Part shown: piece after piece, positions 22,940 through 34,532 of the stretch
Numbering within the stretch: position 1 is the stretch's first letter
Layout: each line of letters opens with the position of its first letter
DNA from: Pseudorasbora parva
Taxonomy: Eukaryota; Chordata; Actinopteri; Cypriniformes; Gobionidae
Length of the DNA: 64,000 bases
Direction: 5' to 3'
NCBI RefSeq assembly: GCF_024679245.1
Contig: NC_090177.1
Span: forward strand, 39,806,803-39,870,802
Program-made: the position numbers and the translations under genes
The notes under the pieces: generated by a model
Databases searched by the model: none
What the model was told of the DNA's origin: nothing
The model's input: only the letters and a program-made list of their open reading frames with translations

Positions 22940-23089
22940 CTAGTGGCAGCCACACGCTCTGACCACCATGTTGCGGTATTTCTTCAGGATGACATTGGAG
23001 CTGTCGTCAAAATACAGGACGGAGATGGCGTGGAGTTGTGTGGGGGCGCAACATGGTTTTGGAACCGTTTCGGGGTTGATGAAGTGAAC
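22940..23089 (-). CDS. bmp7: bmp7 terminal exon (C-terminal half of growth factor domain)
   Basis: Minus-strand exon entered through acceptor TCTCAG (AG complement at 23090-23091) and ending in TAG (22942-22940). It encodes 49 residues beginning [16 protein letters not shown] and ending [11 protein letters not shown]. These supply four of the seven cysteines of the TGF-beta cystine knot, including the CC pair that holds the interchain cysteine and the terminal [16 protein letters not shown] is the BMP7 version of this segment; BMP5 and BMP6 differ here. It is phase 0 with the preceding exon. One point differs from the mammalian sequence I know: QLHAIS instead of QLNAIS. Secreted ligand of BMP receptors; roles in dorsoventral patterning and organogenesis are established for the family. 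Which teleost paralogue (a or b) cannot be decided here. Confidence 0.97.
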   Translation of the reverse strand, partial: VHFINPETVPKPCCAPTQLHAISVLYFDDSSNVILKKYRNMVVRACGCH

Positions 23090-23184
23090 CTGAGAGGGGA
23101 AAAAAGCAAAGGTTTAAGAAAGCTCAAGAAACATTCATGATTATTATCATATAGTTGTGCTGCTTCATATTTGTCGGGATATTT

Positions 23185-23305
23185 TGAGAATAGAACAGTG
23201 TTTATTTGAATCATAAATCTTTTGTTATTGCTACTTTTGATCAATTTAACGCATCCTTGATGAATATATGCAAAGTATTAATTTCTTTTTTTTTTTAAAG
23301 AAGCA
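23185..23305 (-). repeat. Dispersed cyprinid repeat fragment in bmp7 intron
   Basis: Reads, on the minus strand, as the family at 60089-60531 (TGATCAA, GGATGC and AATTAATACTTT blocks). It fills most of the 313-bp intron between the last two coding exons. Confidence 0.6.
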
Positions 23306-23402
23306 GCATTATAAACATTTATGTCTGGTATTTATCATTGGCAGCTGTAGTATAAAGAACATTTTGTACCTAGGTTAGATGTCTAGATGGTGGCAGGCTT
23401 AC

Positions 23403-23513
23403 CAATGTCTGTACGATGGCGTGGTTTGTGGCATTCATGTAGGAATTGAGAGGAAAGGCGCATTCTCCCATACAGTAATAAGCAGCGTAACCCTCAGGAG
23501 CTATAATCCAATC
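23403..23513 (-). CDS. bmp7: bmp7 penultimate exon
   Basis: Minus-strand exon of exactly 111 bp (37 codons), bounded by acceptor TTTCAG and donor GTAAGC, phase 0 at both ends. It encodes [18 protein letters not shown] followed by [19 protein letters not shown]. It holds the second and third knot cysteines (CxGEC) and the conserved N-glycosylation sequon NAT. The methionine between the first cysteine and GEC is unusual; family members known to me have an acidic or polar residue there. The length and phase match the corresponding exon of vertebrate BMP7. Joined to 22940-23089 across a 313-bp intron and to 60806-60882 across about 37.3 kb. Confidence 0.97.
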
Positions 23514-24285
23514 CTGAAAGATGGACAGAGAACAGATCTGTTAACGCAACATCTACCTTCAATCATAAAGCCTGAGCACGACCTTTACCAACCATATGCT
23601 CATCACTTTAATGATGCATCGCTTCGTCTGTGATCAAAATAACGTGTAGGTTGAGGTATGTGTAAAATGTTATGGCTCAAAAGGGATTTTTTGGGGGGGG
23701 TATAAACCCACATGGCACAGTCTGGGTCTCTGAGTCTTCGCCAGCTGCTCTGAGCGAGTGTTTATGTGCTGAGATCCAGTAGGAGAGACAGATATGCTAC
23801 AGGTGGCAAGACTATCGGTGTGTAAACAGAAACGAGGCTCTCCTATCTCTGCTTGACTGCTGTAGCTCGTGCTCTTGAGCCTAATGGAGCGAACGGCCTG
23901 AGCTACACAGACTCATAAAATGGTTTGAGCCATAAACACAGTAAGAGATAAAGTGGAATGTCGAGTGAGAAGAAGGAACAGAGCTGTGAGAGAAAACCTG
24001 CAAAAAAATAAATAAATAAAAAATCAGGCCAACCCTGATTAGGCTGTTTTTTGGAAAATTATAGCTAGTTGTAAGCTGGTGGTCTATCAGCCCTAACCAT
24101 CTGTGCGTTTCCCAAAAGCAACTGTGGTCAACATAGTTCAACGAGTCTGTGTTTTTCCAAAACCATAGTTCAAGAACATTCGCATCTGATTAAACAGCAT
24201 CGCAAACTTGTGTGGTTGCAGCGACAGCTCTCGGGCTGTGGTTAGAAGCAGAGTTTCTTGTTTGCATGCCATTTGGTTTTAAAGG
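23514..24285 (-). other. bmp7 intron, 3' part without recognised repeat
   Basis: The last 0.8 kb of the large bmp7 intron next to the splice acceptor. It contains a run of G at 23692-23700 and otherwise looks single-copy. No MITE end seen. Confidence 0.45.
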
Positions 24286-24835
24286 TAGCCTAGAAATCTA
24301 GACGCACCCTAGCGGCAGCAAATTTAATTTGCCCGCAAGTGTGGTCTAGCAACTCTCAATTCCTATCTGAGCTGTATTCCTCAGAATCTGGACGACCCAA
24401 TCACATCGTGTAGGCTATAGAGTGGGCGGGCGGGGCCATAATGACAACGGCCGAGTTGCATTTGCGTGCTTCTAGTAACACAGTCTTCTAGTCAACACAG
24501 AAACTGGCGAACGGCGGCGGTCTTTCGAATCAGCTCTGCCCCCGCCTCCGGTAGACTTGGAGTCAAGCTTTCCTCTGAGAAAAGAACAAAGAGCGGCACT
24601 GAAGTCATTCTTAAAAAGGGAAGATGTGTTCGGAGTTTAGCCGACCGGATACGGCGAATGTTTAATCAGTCAGTGAGCTCCGCTTCACCTTCGTTGCTCT
24701 GGTTGGTGTAGCGCTATCCCATCGCGTGCAGAGGGAGTTTGAAAGACAACCGTTTATCCCGCCCCTCGGATTGAGCCCTGTCTATGGTGAGTTTCCAGAC
24801 CAAACATCTTGATGTGGGTCTGGCTTGTCAGGCTA
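24286..24835. mobile_element. MITE with TAGCCT termini
   Basis: Left end TAGCCTAGAAATCTAGACGC and right end complement TAGCCTGACAAGCCAGACCC share TAGCCT and a spaced AGAC-CAC pattern. The CpG-rich interior (GTGGGCGGGCGGGGCC and beyond) is familiar from cyprinid hAT-like MITEs. A frame at 24466-24711 is not protein-like. Confidence 0.6.
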
Positions 24836-24950
24836 TCTTAAAGGGCAACTCCGGTGAAAAATGAACCTAAGGGTAATTAACAGATGGTTACCGCGTGGAT
24901 CGTTCTCTGGGATGCGTTTTCATTAAAATCGAATGTAAAGAGTTTTATAC

Positions 24951-25245
24951 ACAGTACATTACGTGTTGCCAGACAGCAGCCATCTTGGAAAACAGTCCCG
25001 ACGAGTCGAGCCACGAACGCTGTGCTAAGTGAGCTGGTCGATAGGAATTGCGTTTGTGAAATCTAATTACATGGAAATGCATGAGTTATATCTGTTTATT
25101 ATATATGGTTGACTAACTACAAGGGAGGAAGGCGTCCCATATGAGATTCCAAGTCACAGTTCATCACTTAGCACAGCGTTCGTGGCCCGACTCGTCGAGA
25201 CTTTTTTCCAAGATGGCTGCTGTCTGTAAACACGTAATGGACTGT
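24951..25245. mobile_element. Foldback element nested in the 1.33-kb element
   Basis: Arm 24951-25035 and arm 25163-25245 are inverted copies containing AGCAGCCATCTTGGAAAA and GCCACGAACGCTGTGCTAAG. The spacer is about 130 bp. Confidence 0.8.
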
Positions 25246-25373
25246 CTTTATAAAGTATCTTCTTATTAAACTGTTTGTACATTTACAAAGTTCTCAATGC
25301 TTGGGTTTGCATGTAGGGACCCTCATTATGCTGCCGTGTTAGTGTGAGGCTATTTTGAGCCTTGTTAGTGGTA

Positions 25374-25996
25374 TTAAAGGTGCACTATGTAGTATTTTTG
25401 AAGTAAAATATCCAAAAACCAGTAGGCCAGTGTTATATATTTTGTTCAGTTGAGTACCTACAATATCCCAAATGTTTCCAACTATTTGTAAATTGTGAGA
25501 AAATTGCTATTTTAACCAAGGGCCAGGACGTGTCAGGATAGCGTTTGAGGGAGTCGCCTGTCAATCGCGTCATATCTGCGCTACCCTCGGCTTTATTCTC
25601 AACGTCATAACATCATTTTAAACACACTTAAATGTATGTAATATGATAAACAGAGCTGCGTTACCTCATACTCATGACTGGAAAAATGGAGATAGTGCAG
25701 GCGACTGTGTCCCGTCATAATAAATGTCCCGTTACTCGTGAGCCGTGTGTTTGTATATCAATCGCTCCAGCGGCCGTGCTCAGCTCCTCAACACTCGGTC
25801 CTGCTCTGCTTCACTACAGTAACGTTAATAACCGCATCCATGAACGTGATTTCTGCCCGAGTCCTATTTTCCACCGGCTGTGAGGTGAAGACCACATGTC
25901 CCAAGATACTGCGCTCAAACTTGGCGTCATCAAACTACGCATTTGTTTAGAATAATCGCCCTTTAGTGGACGAAAAGTTGCATTGTGCACCTTTAA
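25374..25996. mobile_element. TTAA-flanked MITE nested in the 1.33-kb element
   Basis: TTAA plus AGGTGCACTATGTAG at 25374 is mirrored by GCATTGTGCACCT plus TTAA ending 25996. The family is abundant in cyprinids as I recall; piggyBac-like target. Its GC-richer interior has no transposase. Confidence 0.82.
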
Positions 25997-26256
25997 CTAG
26001 AGATTTAATTTTATTTATCATATGCCCCATACACAAGCGTTATAAGCTAATCTGTTTTTAGAGATTAAACTCTTTACATTAGATTTTAATGAAAACGCAT
26101 CCCAGAGAACGATCCACTCAGTAACCATCTGTTAATTACCCCTAGGGTCATTTCTCACCGGAGTTGCCCTCTAACAAATCGTTATCTTGAGCAAAATAAG
26201 CAAGCTGACATTTACTACATTATTTTTTCCTTTTTCTTTTTATACATACATACATA

Positions 26257-26261
<5 letters not shown>

Positions 26262-26338
<77 letters not shown>
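26262..26338. repeat. (TA)n microsatellite truncating a Tc1 copy
   Basis: About 38 TA units. The Tc1 reading frame enters it from the right and is lost, so the 3' part of the transposon has been replaced or deleted here. Confidence 0.95.
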
Positions 26339-26341
<3 letters not shown>

Positions 26342-26904
26342 CATCCTGGTGTGTTCCCCAGGTAAGCGACGCACACACACCCGGCCACCCACGTCATTTA
26401 GAAGAAAACGTGATTCCTCAGACCAGGCCTCCTTCTTCCATTGCTCTGTGGTCCAGTTCTGATGCTCACGTGCCACTGTTGGTGCTTTCGGCGGGGTCAG
26501 GGGTCAGCACGGGCACCCTGACTGATCTATCCCGCCCCATACGCAACAAACTGCGATGCTCTGTGTATTCTGACACCTTTCTATCAGAACCAGCATTAAC
26601 TTCTAGAGCAGTTTGAGCTCCAGTAGCTCGTCTGTTTGATCGGACCACACGGGCCAGCCTTCGCTCCCCACGTGCATCAATGAGCCTTGGTGGAGCTACC
26701 ATGGAGCTACCATGACCCTGTGGCCGGTTCTCCACTGTTCCTCTTGGAGCACTTTTGATAGAGACTGACCACTGCAGACCGGGAACAGCCCACAAGAGCT
26801 GCAGTTTTGGAGATGCTCTGACCCAGTCGTCTAGCCGTCACAATTTGGCCCTTGTCAAACTCACTTAAATCCTTACGCTTGCCCATTTTTCCTGCTTCTA
26901 ACAC
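26339..26904 (-). pseudogene. Tc1/mariner transposase pseudogene, 3'-truncated
   Basis: Minus-strand remnants in three frames, in the order of a Tc1 transposase. The N-terminal paired-type helix-turn-helix ([16 protein letters not shown], then [18 protein letters not shown]) is at about 26886-26710. RLIDARGERRLARVVRSNRR and SDRKVSEYTEHRSLLRM follow (second frame). REHQNWTTEQWKK and WSEESRFLL follow (third frame), then VRRLPGEH and loss at the (TA)n tract. Defects: at least two frameshifts; a tandem 12-bp duplication GGAGCTACCATG at about 26692-26715; glutamate where the first catalytic aspartate is expected (WSDES in active relatives); and no second or third catalytic residue because the 3' half is missing. 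Dead element inside the bmp7 intron. Confidence 0.93.
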
Positions 26905-27096
26905 ATCAACTTTGAGGACAAAATGTTCACTTGATGCCTAATATATCCCACCCACTAACAGGTGACGAAGAGATAATCAGTGTTATTCACTTCACCTTCA
27001 CCTGATATTTTTTATATATTTTTTTCCACACATCATGTAAGGGGCTCTGTTAGATTCACAAATGCTTGAAAGTTTAGTGTCAGTAAGTGTTTTATT
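26905..27096 (-). mobile_element. 5' untranslated flank of the Tc1 copy and nest border
   Basis: Continues upstream of the transposase start, with CAACTTTGAGGACAAAATG and ACTAACAGGTGACGAAG as in other Tc1-type elements. The inverted terminal repeat is degraded or absent. 27030-27096 is the left flank of the large nest. Confidence 0.5.
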
Positions 27097-27249
27097 AGGG
27101 GTTCAAGCACGAAGTGCTGAACACCTATTGTATTTGTACTGATTTTTTTAGGGGTTCAAGCACGAAGTGCTGAAACCCTATTGTAATTGTACTGATTTTT
27201 ATTAGGGGTTCAAGCACGAAGTGCTGAAACCCTATTGTAATTGTATTGA

Positions 27250-27282
<33 letters not shown>

Positions 27283-27345
27283 GGGGTTCAAGCATGAAAT
27301 GCTGAAACCCTATTGTAATTGTACTGATTTTTATTATTATTATTA
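27097..27345 (+). repeat. Head cluster 1: four heads
   Basis: Heads start at 27097, 27150, 27204 and 27282. The first ends AACACCTATTGTATTTG; the others have AAACCCTATTGTAATTG. The last carries the CATGAAATG hairpin variant. A (TTA)n tract separates the third and fourth, as expected if the fourth inserted into it. Confidence 0.92.
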
Positions 27346-29093
27346 TTCTGCCGTAAAACTCATCGTGCAGACCAAACCGTAAATGCTAGAGACTTCAAAC
27401 TTTGTCAATAGGTAGTCCAAAAATCGAGGAGAGGTTATCAAATTATGAGCCAGATTGGCCAATAGGTGGCGCTACAGCAACCAAAAACGCGAAATGGCTC
27501 ATAACTCCTAAACCGTTGCTTCTAAGGGTCAAGTGTCTTATATCATTGGAAAGCTGAGACCATGACGAACAAAACGTATATCTCCGATTTCATTTCCGGT
27601 ATGCAAATTTTTCCGCCATTTTGAATTTTGTCAAAAACCTACTTTTGCAAACTAGTCCCTGGTTTTTTGACATATCGGAACCAAACCAGTGCCAAAATGT
27701 TCTCTCTAGTCTGAATATCAATAATTATCAAAAAAAGTAGAAATTTTGACTCATGAACGAAAAGGGGCGTGGAAATGTACATTTAAGGCGGAGCCTATTT
27801 TATTAAAGAGGCTATAACTCCAGCAAGAAATGAGATATCTTCACCAAACTTGGTACACATGTTTATGGTCTCAGTCTTTGGTCACGATAAAAAAATTGCG
27901 ACGATTGGCCACTTGGTGGCGCTATAACATGGAAAAAACACAAAAAGGGCTATAACCACGCGACCGCTAGTCCGATTGACTTGAAAATTGGTAAACAGTG
28001 TCTTGGCCCAAGGTACCATGTCTGTCTATGAGAACATTGGCGTATCTCAAAAAACATGGCCGCCATCGGCCAATGAAATTTGAGCACCTATTAGACAGGG
28101 TTAACGGAGGTCGATCAGAACGAAACTCAGTGGGCATGTTTAACTCATGTTCCTAGAGGTCTGTAAGAATTTTGAAAGAATTTGGCCACTAGTTGGCACT
28201 AACGAGTTTTATGGCTCTGCAATCATGTGGTGTTGCACACATCGGCAAAATATGCATATCATATGATAGATCTCCTCATGTTGAACAACTTTGCCTCTAG
28301 AACTATTGCTGTCAATAAAATCGTTAAATAAATATTTTCAATTATGTTAAAAACCTACTTTTGCGAACTAGTCCCTGGTTTTTTGCCCAATCAGAACCAA
28401 ACCAGTCTAGGACAATTCTCTGGACTCTCTATATCAATAATTATCAAAAAAAGTTGATTTTTTTGCATTTGGATGGCTATAACAGGGCCATTTAGAAAAG
28501 AGGCGTGGCAAAATACACTCAAAAGTCTATAAATCCTAAGGGAAAACTCAAAACTTCACGAAAATTGTTGGGTATATGTGGCATAACACGTTGAAGACAC
28601 ATGCAAAGTTTTATGGGGATCGGAGTATAGGGGGCGCTATAAGTGTTAAAAAGCTTTGAAAACCATGTATTCCCTATAGTGAATCTCTGTAATCAGGTGG
28701 GGTTAAAACCGCCACATAATATGCATATGTTATGATAGATCTTCTCATACTGAACAACTTTGCCTCTATAACCAATACTGTCAATCAAATCTTTATTTAA
28801 ATATTCACAATTATGTTAAAAACCTCGTTTTGCAAACTAGTCCTAGGTTTTTTGCCTGATCGGAACCAAACCACATCAGTATGATTCTCTGCACTCTCCT
28901 GATCAATTCATATTTAGACTTTATAAAATCACTATTATAATATTTAAAATCACATTTTGTCAGTTTATCACTTCATTTCACCTGATATCTCTCAAATTCA
29001 TTCAGTGCTTAAAAGCCTTTCATGCAAAAGGTGTCAAATGCTTAAAGACCTTAAATGGCTTGAACCCCGCTAAATGCTGCTCGCAGCTTTAAT
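27346..29093 (+). repeat. Nest unit 1 (body and tail), 1748 bp
   Basis: Starts TTCTGCCGTAAAACTCATCG, tail hairpin GCTGCTCGCAGC (C type). Contains three copies of an ACTAGTCC(C/T)...GGTTTTTTG...GGAACCAAACCA sub-repeat and GGTGGCGCTA-type boxes at 27465, 27915 and 28630, with a GGCACTA variant at about 28195. Confidence 0.88.
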
Positions 29094-29094
29094 T

Positions 29095-29302
29095 AGGGGT
29101 TCAAGCATGAAATGCTGAAACCCTATTGTAATTGTACTGATTTTTATTAGGGGTTCAAGCACGAAGTGCTGAAACCCTATTGTAATTGTACTGATTTTTA
29201 TTATTAGGGGTTCAAGCACGAAGTGCTGAACACCTATTGTATTTGTGCTGATTTTTAGGGGTTCAAGCACGAAGTGCTGAACACCTATTGTATTTGTACT
29301 GA

Positions 29303-29341
<39 letters not shown>
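29095..29341 (+). repeat. Head cluster 2: four heads
   Basis: Heads start at 29095, 29149, 29206 and 29257. Hairpin variants are CATGAAATG in the first and CACGAAGTG in the rest. A long (TTA)n tract follows the last head. Confidence 0.92.
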
Positions 29342-29346
<5 letters not shown>

Positions 29347-30823
29347 CCGAAAAACTCATCGTGCAGACCAAACTGTAAGGGCTAGAGACTTGAAACTTGG
29401 CCAATAGGTAGTACAAAAATCGAGGAGAGGTTATCAAATTATGAGCCAGATTGGCCTATAGGTGGCGCTATAGCAATCAATTGCGCAAATGGGCTCATAA
29501 CTCCTAAACCGTTTGGTCCACACTCAAGTGTCTTATATCATTGGAAAGCTGAGACCTTGGCGAACAAAACGTATATCTCCGATTTCATTTCCGTCATGAA
29601 AATTTTTCCGCCATTTTGAATTTTGTCGAAAACCTACTTTTGCGAACTAGTCCCTGAGTTTTTGACCGATCGGAACCAAACCAGTGCCAAAATGTTGTCT
29701 GTAGTCTGAATATCAATAATCTTTGAAAAAAAGTTGAAATTTCGATTCACAAAAGATAAGGGGATCAAAATGGACGCTCAGGGCGGAGCCTATTTTACTA
29801 AAGAGGCTATAACTCCAGCAAGAAATGAGATATCTTCACCAAACTTGGTACACATGTGTATGGGCTCAATTTGAGGTCACGATAAAAAAATCGCGACGAT
29901 TGGCCACTTGGTGGTGCTATAATGTGAAAAAATCATGAAAATGGCTATAACCACGCGATTGCTAGTCCGATTGACCTGAAAATTGGTATGCAGTGTCTTG
30001 GCCCAAGGCCCCATGTATGTCTATGAGAACATTGGCGTATCTAAAAAAACATGGCCGCCATCGGCCAATGAATTTGAGCATCTATTAGACAAGGTTATCG
30101 GAGGCCGATCGGAACGAAACTCAGTGGGCATGTTTGACTCATGGTCCTAGAGGTCTGTAAGAATTTTGAAAGAAATCGGCCACTAGTTGGTGCTAACGAG
30201 TTTTATGGCTCTGTAATCGCGTGGTGTTGCACATATCCACAAAATATGCATATCATATGATAGATCTCCTCATGCTGAACAACTTTGCCTCTAGAACCAT
30301 TGCTGTCAATCAAATCATTAATTCAATTTCCGTAATTATGTTGAAAACCTACTTTTGCGAACTAGTCCCTGGTTTTTTGCCCGATCGGAACCAAACCAGT
30401 CTAGGATAATTCTCTGGACTCTCTAGATCAATAATCTTTGAAAAAAAGTTGAACTTTTACATTTGGATGGCTATACCAGGGCCATTTTAAAAAGAGGCGT
30501 GGCAATATACACTCAAAAGCCTATAAATCCTAAGGTAAAACTCAAAACTTCACGAAAATTGTTGGGTATATGTGGCTTACCATGCTGATGAAGCATGCAA
30601 AGTTTTAAAGAGATCGGACTATAGGTGGCGCTATAACTGTTAAAAAGCTTTAAAAACCATGCATTTCCTATGGTAAATTGCCTATATTGGCTGTAAATTG
30701 ACTTTTCCATCTATTATTTCAGTGTTTAAAATCTTGCTAAATAAAACTTAATGTCTTTAATGCCTATGTGCTTAAAAGGCCTTAAAGGCTTGAACCCCGT
30801 TAAATGCTGCTTGCAGCTTTAAT
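29342..30823 (+). repeat. Nest unit 2, 1482 bp
   Basis: Starts TTCAGCCGAAAAACTCATCG; T-type tail (GCTGCTTGCAGC) preceded by AAAACTTAATGTCTTTAATG. Same size class as units 16 and 17. Confidence 0.88.
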
Positions 30824-30824
30824 T

Positions 30825-30924
30825 AGGGGTTCAAGCACGAAGTGCTGAAACCCTATTGTAATTGTACTGATTTTTATTAGGGGTTCAAGCACGAAGTGCT
30901 GAACACCTATTGTATTTGTGCTGA

Positions 30925-30963
<39 letters not shown>
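30825..30963 (+). repeat. Head cluster 3: two heads
   Basis: Heads start at 30825 and 30879. The second has the AACACC...TATTTGTGCTG variant and is followed by (TTA)n. Confidence 0.92.
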
Positions 30964-30966
<3 letters not shown>

Positions 30967-32732
30967 TGCCGTAAAACTCATCGTGCAGACCAAACCGTAA
31001 GGGCTAGAGACTTGAAACTTTGTCAATAGGTAGTCCAAAAATCGAGGAAAGGTTATCAAATTATGAGCCAGATTGGCCAATAGGTGGCGCTATAGCAATC
31101 AATTGCGCAAAAGGGCTCATAACTCCTAAACCGTTTGGTCCACACTCAAGTGTCTTATATCATTGGAAAGCTGAGACCTTGGCGAACAAAACGTATATCT
31201 CCGATTTCATTTCCGTCATGAAAATTTTTCCGCCATTTTGAATTTTGTCAAAAACCTACTTTTGCGAACTAGTCCCTGGTTTTTTGACATATCGGAACCA
31301 AACCAGTGCCAAAATGTTCTGTCTAGTCTGAATATCAATAATTATCAAAAAAAAGTTGAAATTTTGACTCATGAACGAAAAGGGGCGTGGAAATGTACAT
31401 TTAAGGCGGAGCCTATTTTACTAAAGAGGCTATAACTCCAGCAAGAAATTAGATATCTTCACCAAACTTGGTACACATGTGTATGGGCTCAGTCTTTGGT
31501 CACGACAAAAAAATCGCGACGATTGGCCACTTGGTGGCGCTATAACATGGAAAAAACACAAAAAGGGCTATAACCACGCGACCGCTAGTCCGATTGACTT
31601 GAAAATTGGTAAGCAGTGTCTTGGCCCAAGGCCCCATGTCTGTCTATGAGAACATTGGCGTATCTCAAAAAACATGGCCGCCATCGGCCAATGAAATTTG
31701 AGCACTTATTAGACAGGGTTAACGGAGGTCGATTGGAACGAAACTCAGTAGGCATGTTTGACTCATGGTCCTAGAGGTCTGTAAGAATTTTGAAAGAAAT
31801 CGGCCACTAGTTGGCGCTAACGAGTTTTATGGCTCTGCAATCACGTGGTGTTGCACACATCGGCAAAATATGCATATCATATGATAGATCTCCTCATGTT
31901 GAACAACTTTGCCTCTAGAACTATTTCTGTCAATCAAATCGTTAAATAAATATTTGCAATAATGTTAAAAACCTACTTTTGCGAACTAGTCCCTGGTTTT
32001 TTGCCCAATCAGAACCAAACCAGTCTAGGACAATTCTCTGGACTCTCTAGATCAATAATTATCAAAAAAAAGTTGATTTCTTGCATTTGGATGGCTATAA
32101 CAGGGCCATTTAGAAAAGAGGCGTGGCAAAATACACTCAAAAGCCTATAAATCCTAAGGGGAAACTCAAAACTTCACGAAAATTGTTGGGTATATGTGGC
32201 ATAACATGTTGAAGACACATGCAAAGTTTTATGGAGATCGGAGTATAGGGGGCGCTATAAGTGTTAAAAAGCTTTGAAAACCATGTATTCCCTATGGTGA
32301 ATTGCCTGTAAATTGTATTTTCCATCTCTGTAATCAGGTGGGGTTAAAACAGCCACATAATATGCATATATTATGATAGATCTTCTCATACTGAACAACT
32401 TTGCCTCTATAACCAATACTGTCAATCAAATCTTTATTTAAATATTCACAATTATGTTAAAAACCTCGTTTTGCAAACTAGTCCTAGGTTTTTTGCCTGA
32501 TCGGAACCAAACCACAGCAGTATGATTCTCTGCACTCTCCTGATCAATTCATATTTAGACTATATAAAGTCACTATTATAATATTTAAAATCACATTTTG
32601 TCAGTTTATCACTTCATTTCACTTGATATCTCTCAAATTCATTCAGTGCTTAAAAGCCTTTCATGCAAAAGGTGTCAAATGCTTAAAGACCTTAAATGGC
32701 TTGAACCCCGCTAAATGCTGCTCGCAGCTTTA

Positions 32733-32734
<2 letters not shown>
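30964..32734 (+). repeat. Nest unit 3, 1771 bp
   Basis: CTGCCG start, C-type tail. Like unit 1 but with about 22 bp more around GAATTGCCTGTAAATTG (32299-32320). Confidence 0.87.
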
Positions 32735-32766
<32 letters not shown>

Positions 32767-32769
<3 letters not shown>

Positions 32770-34515
32770 TGCCGTAAAACTCATCGTGCAGACCAAACCG
32801 TAAATGCTAGAGACTTCAAACTTTGTCAATAGGTAGTCCAAAAATCGAGGAGAGGTTATCAAATTATGAGCAAGATTGGCCAATAGGTGGCGCTACAGCA
32901 ACCAAAAACGCGAAATGGCTCATAACTCCTAAACCGTTGCTCCAAAGGGTCAAGTGTCTTATATCATTGGAAAGCTGAGACCATGACGAACAAAACGTAT
33001 ATCTCCGATTTCATTTCCGGTATGCAAATTTTTCCGCCATTTTGAATTTTGTCAAAAACCTACTTTTGCGAACTAGTCCCTGGTTTTTTGACATATCAGA
33101 ACCAAACCAGTGCCAAAATGTTCTCTCTAGTCTGAATATCAATAATTATCAAAAAAAAGTTGAAATTTTGACTCATGAACGAAAAGGGGCGTGGAAATGT
33201 ACATTTAAGGCGGAGCCTATTTTACTAAAGAGGCTATAACTCCAGCAAGAAATGAGATATCTTCACCAAACTTGGTACACATGTTTATGGGCTCAGTCTT
33301 TGGTCACAATAAAAAAACCGCGACGATTGGCCACTTGGTGGCGCTATAACATGGAAAAAACACAAAAAGGGCTATAACCACGCGACCGCTAGTCCGATTG
33401 ACTGGAAAATTGGTATGCAGTGTCTTGGCCCAAGGCCCCATGTCAGTCTATGAGAACATTGGCGTATCTCAAAAAACATGGCCGCCATCGGCCAATGAAA
33501 TTTGAGCACCTATTAGACAGGGTTAACGGAGGTCGATCGGAACGAAACTCAGTGGGCATGTTTAACTCATGGTCCTAGAGGTCTGTAAGAATTTTGAAAG
33601 AAATCGGCCACTAGTTGGCACTAACGAGTTTTATGGCTCTGCAATCACGTGGTGTTGCACACATTGGCAAAATATGCATATCATATGATAGATCTCCTCA
33701 TGTTGAACAACTTTGCCTCTAGAACTATTGCTGTCAATCAAATCGTTAAATAAATATTTGCAATTATGTTAAAAACCTACTTTCGCGAACTTGTCCCTGG
33801 TTTTTTGCCCAATCAGAACCAAACCAGTCTAGGACAATTCTCTGGACTCTCTAGATCAATAATTATCAAAAAAAAGTTGATTTTTTGCATTTGGATGGCT
33901 ATAACAGGGCCATTTAGAAAAGAGGCGTGGCAAAATACACTCAAAAGCCTATAAATCCTAAGGGGAAACTCAAAACTTCACGAAAATTGTTGGGTATATG
34001 TGGCATAACATGTTGAAGACACATGCAAAGTTTTATGGAGATCGGAGTATAGGGGGCGCTATAAGTGTTAAAAAGCTTTGAAAACCATGTATTCCCTATG
34101 GTGAATCTCTGTAATCAGGTGGCGTTAAAACAGCCACATAATATACATATATTATGATAGATCTTCTCATACTGAACAACTTTGCCTCTATAACCAATAC
34201 TGTCAATCAAATCTTTATTTAAATATTCACAATTATGTTAAAAACCTCGTTTTGCAAACTAGTCCTAGGTTTTTTGCCTGATCGGAACCAAACCACAGCA
34301 GTATGATTCTCTGCACTCTCCTGATCAATTCATATTTAGACTTTATAAAGTCACTATTATAATATTTAAAATCACATTTTGTCAGTTTATCACTTCATTT
34401 CACCTGATATCTCTCAAATTCATTCAGTGCTTAAAAGCCTTTCATGCAAAAGGTGTCAAATGCTTAAAGACCTTAAATGGCTTGAACCCCGCTAAATGCT
34501 GCTCGCAGCTTTAAT
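32767..34515 (+). repeat. Nest unit 4, 1749 bp
   Basis: CTGCCG start, C-type tail. Joined to unit 3 only by (TTA)n, with no head between. Confidence 0.88.
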
Positions 34516-34532
34516 TATTATTATTATTATTA

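Larger units (their letters stand above)
24842..26170. mobile_element. 1.33-kb element with ~110-bp TIRs
   Basis: The left end from 24842 (AGGGCAACTCCGGTGA) and the right end to 26170 are inverted copies over about 110 bp. Both include GATCGTTCTCTGGGATGCG and TTTTCATTAAAATC. No coding capacity. Contains two further inserted elements, annotated separately. Confidence 0.88.

Noticed and set aside
22889..23244. Plus-strand and alternative-frame ORFs over the bmp7 terminal exon
   Set aside because: Shadows of the minus-strand exon, which has proper splice sites and a recognisable protein.
27097..30963. CRISPR-like direct repeats (52-bp heads with short spacers)
   Set aside because: Eukaryotic context; spacers are only TTA repeats, and no cas genes are present.
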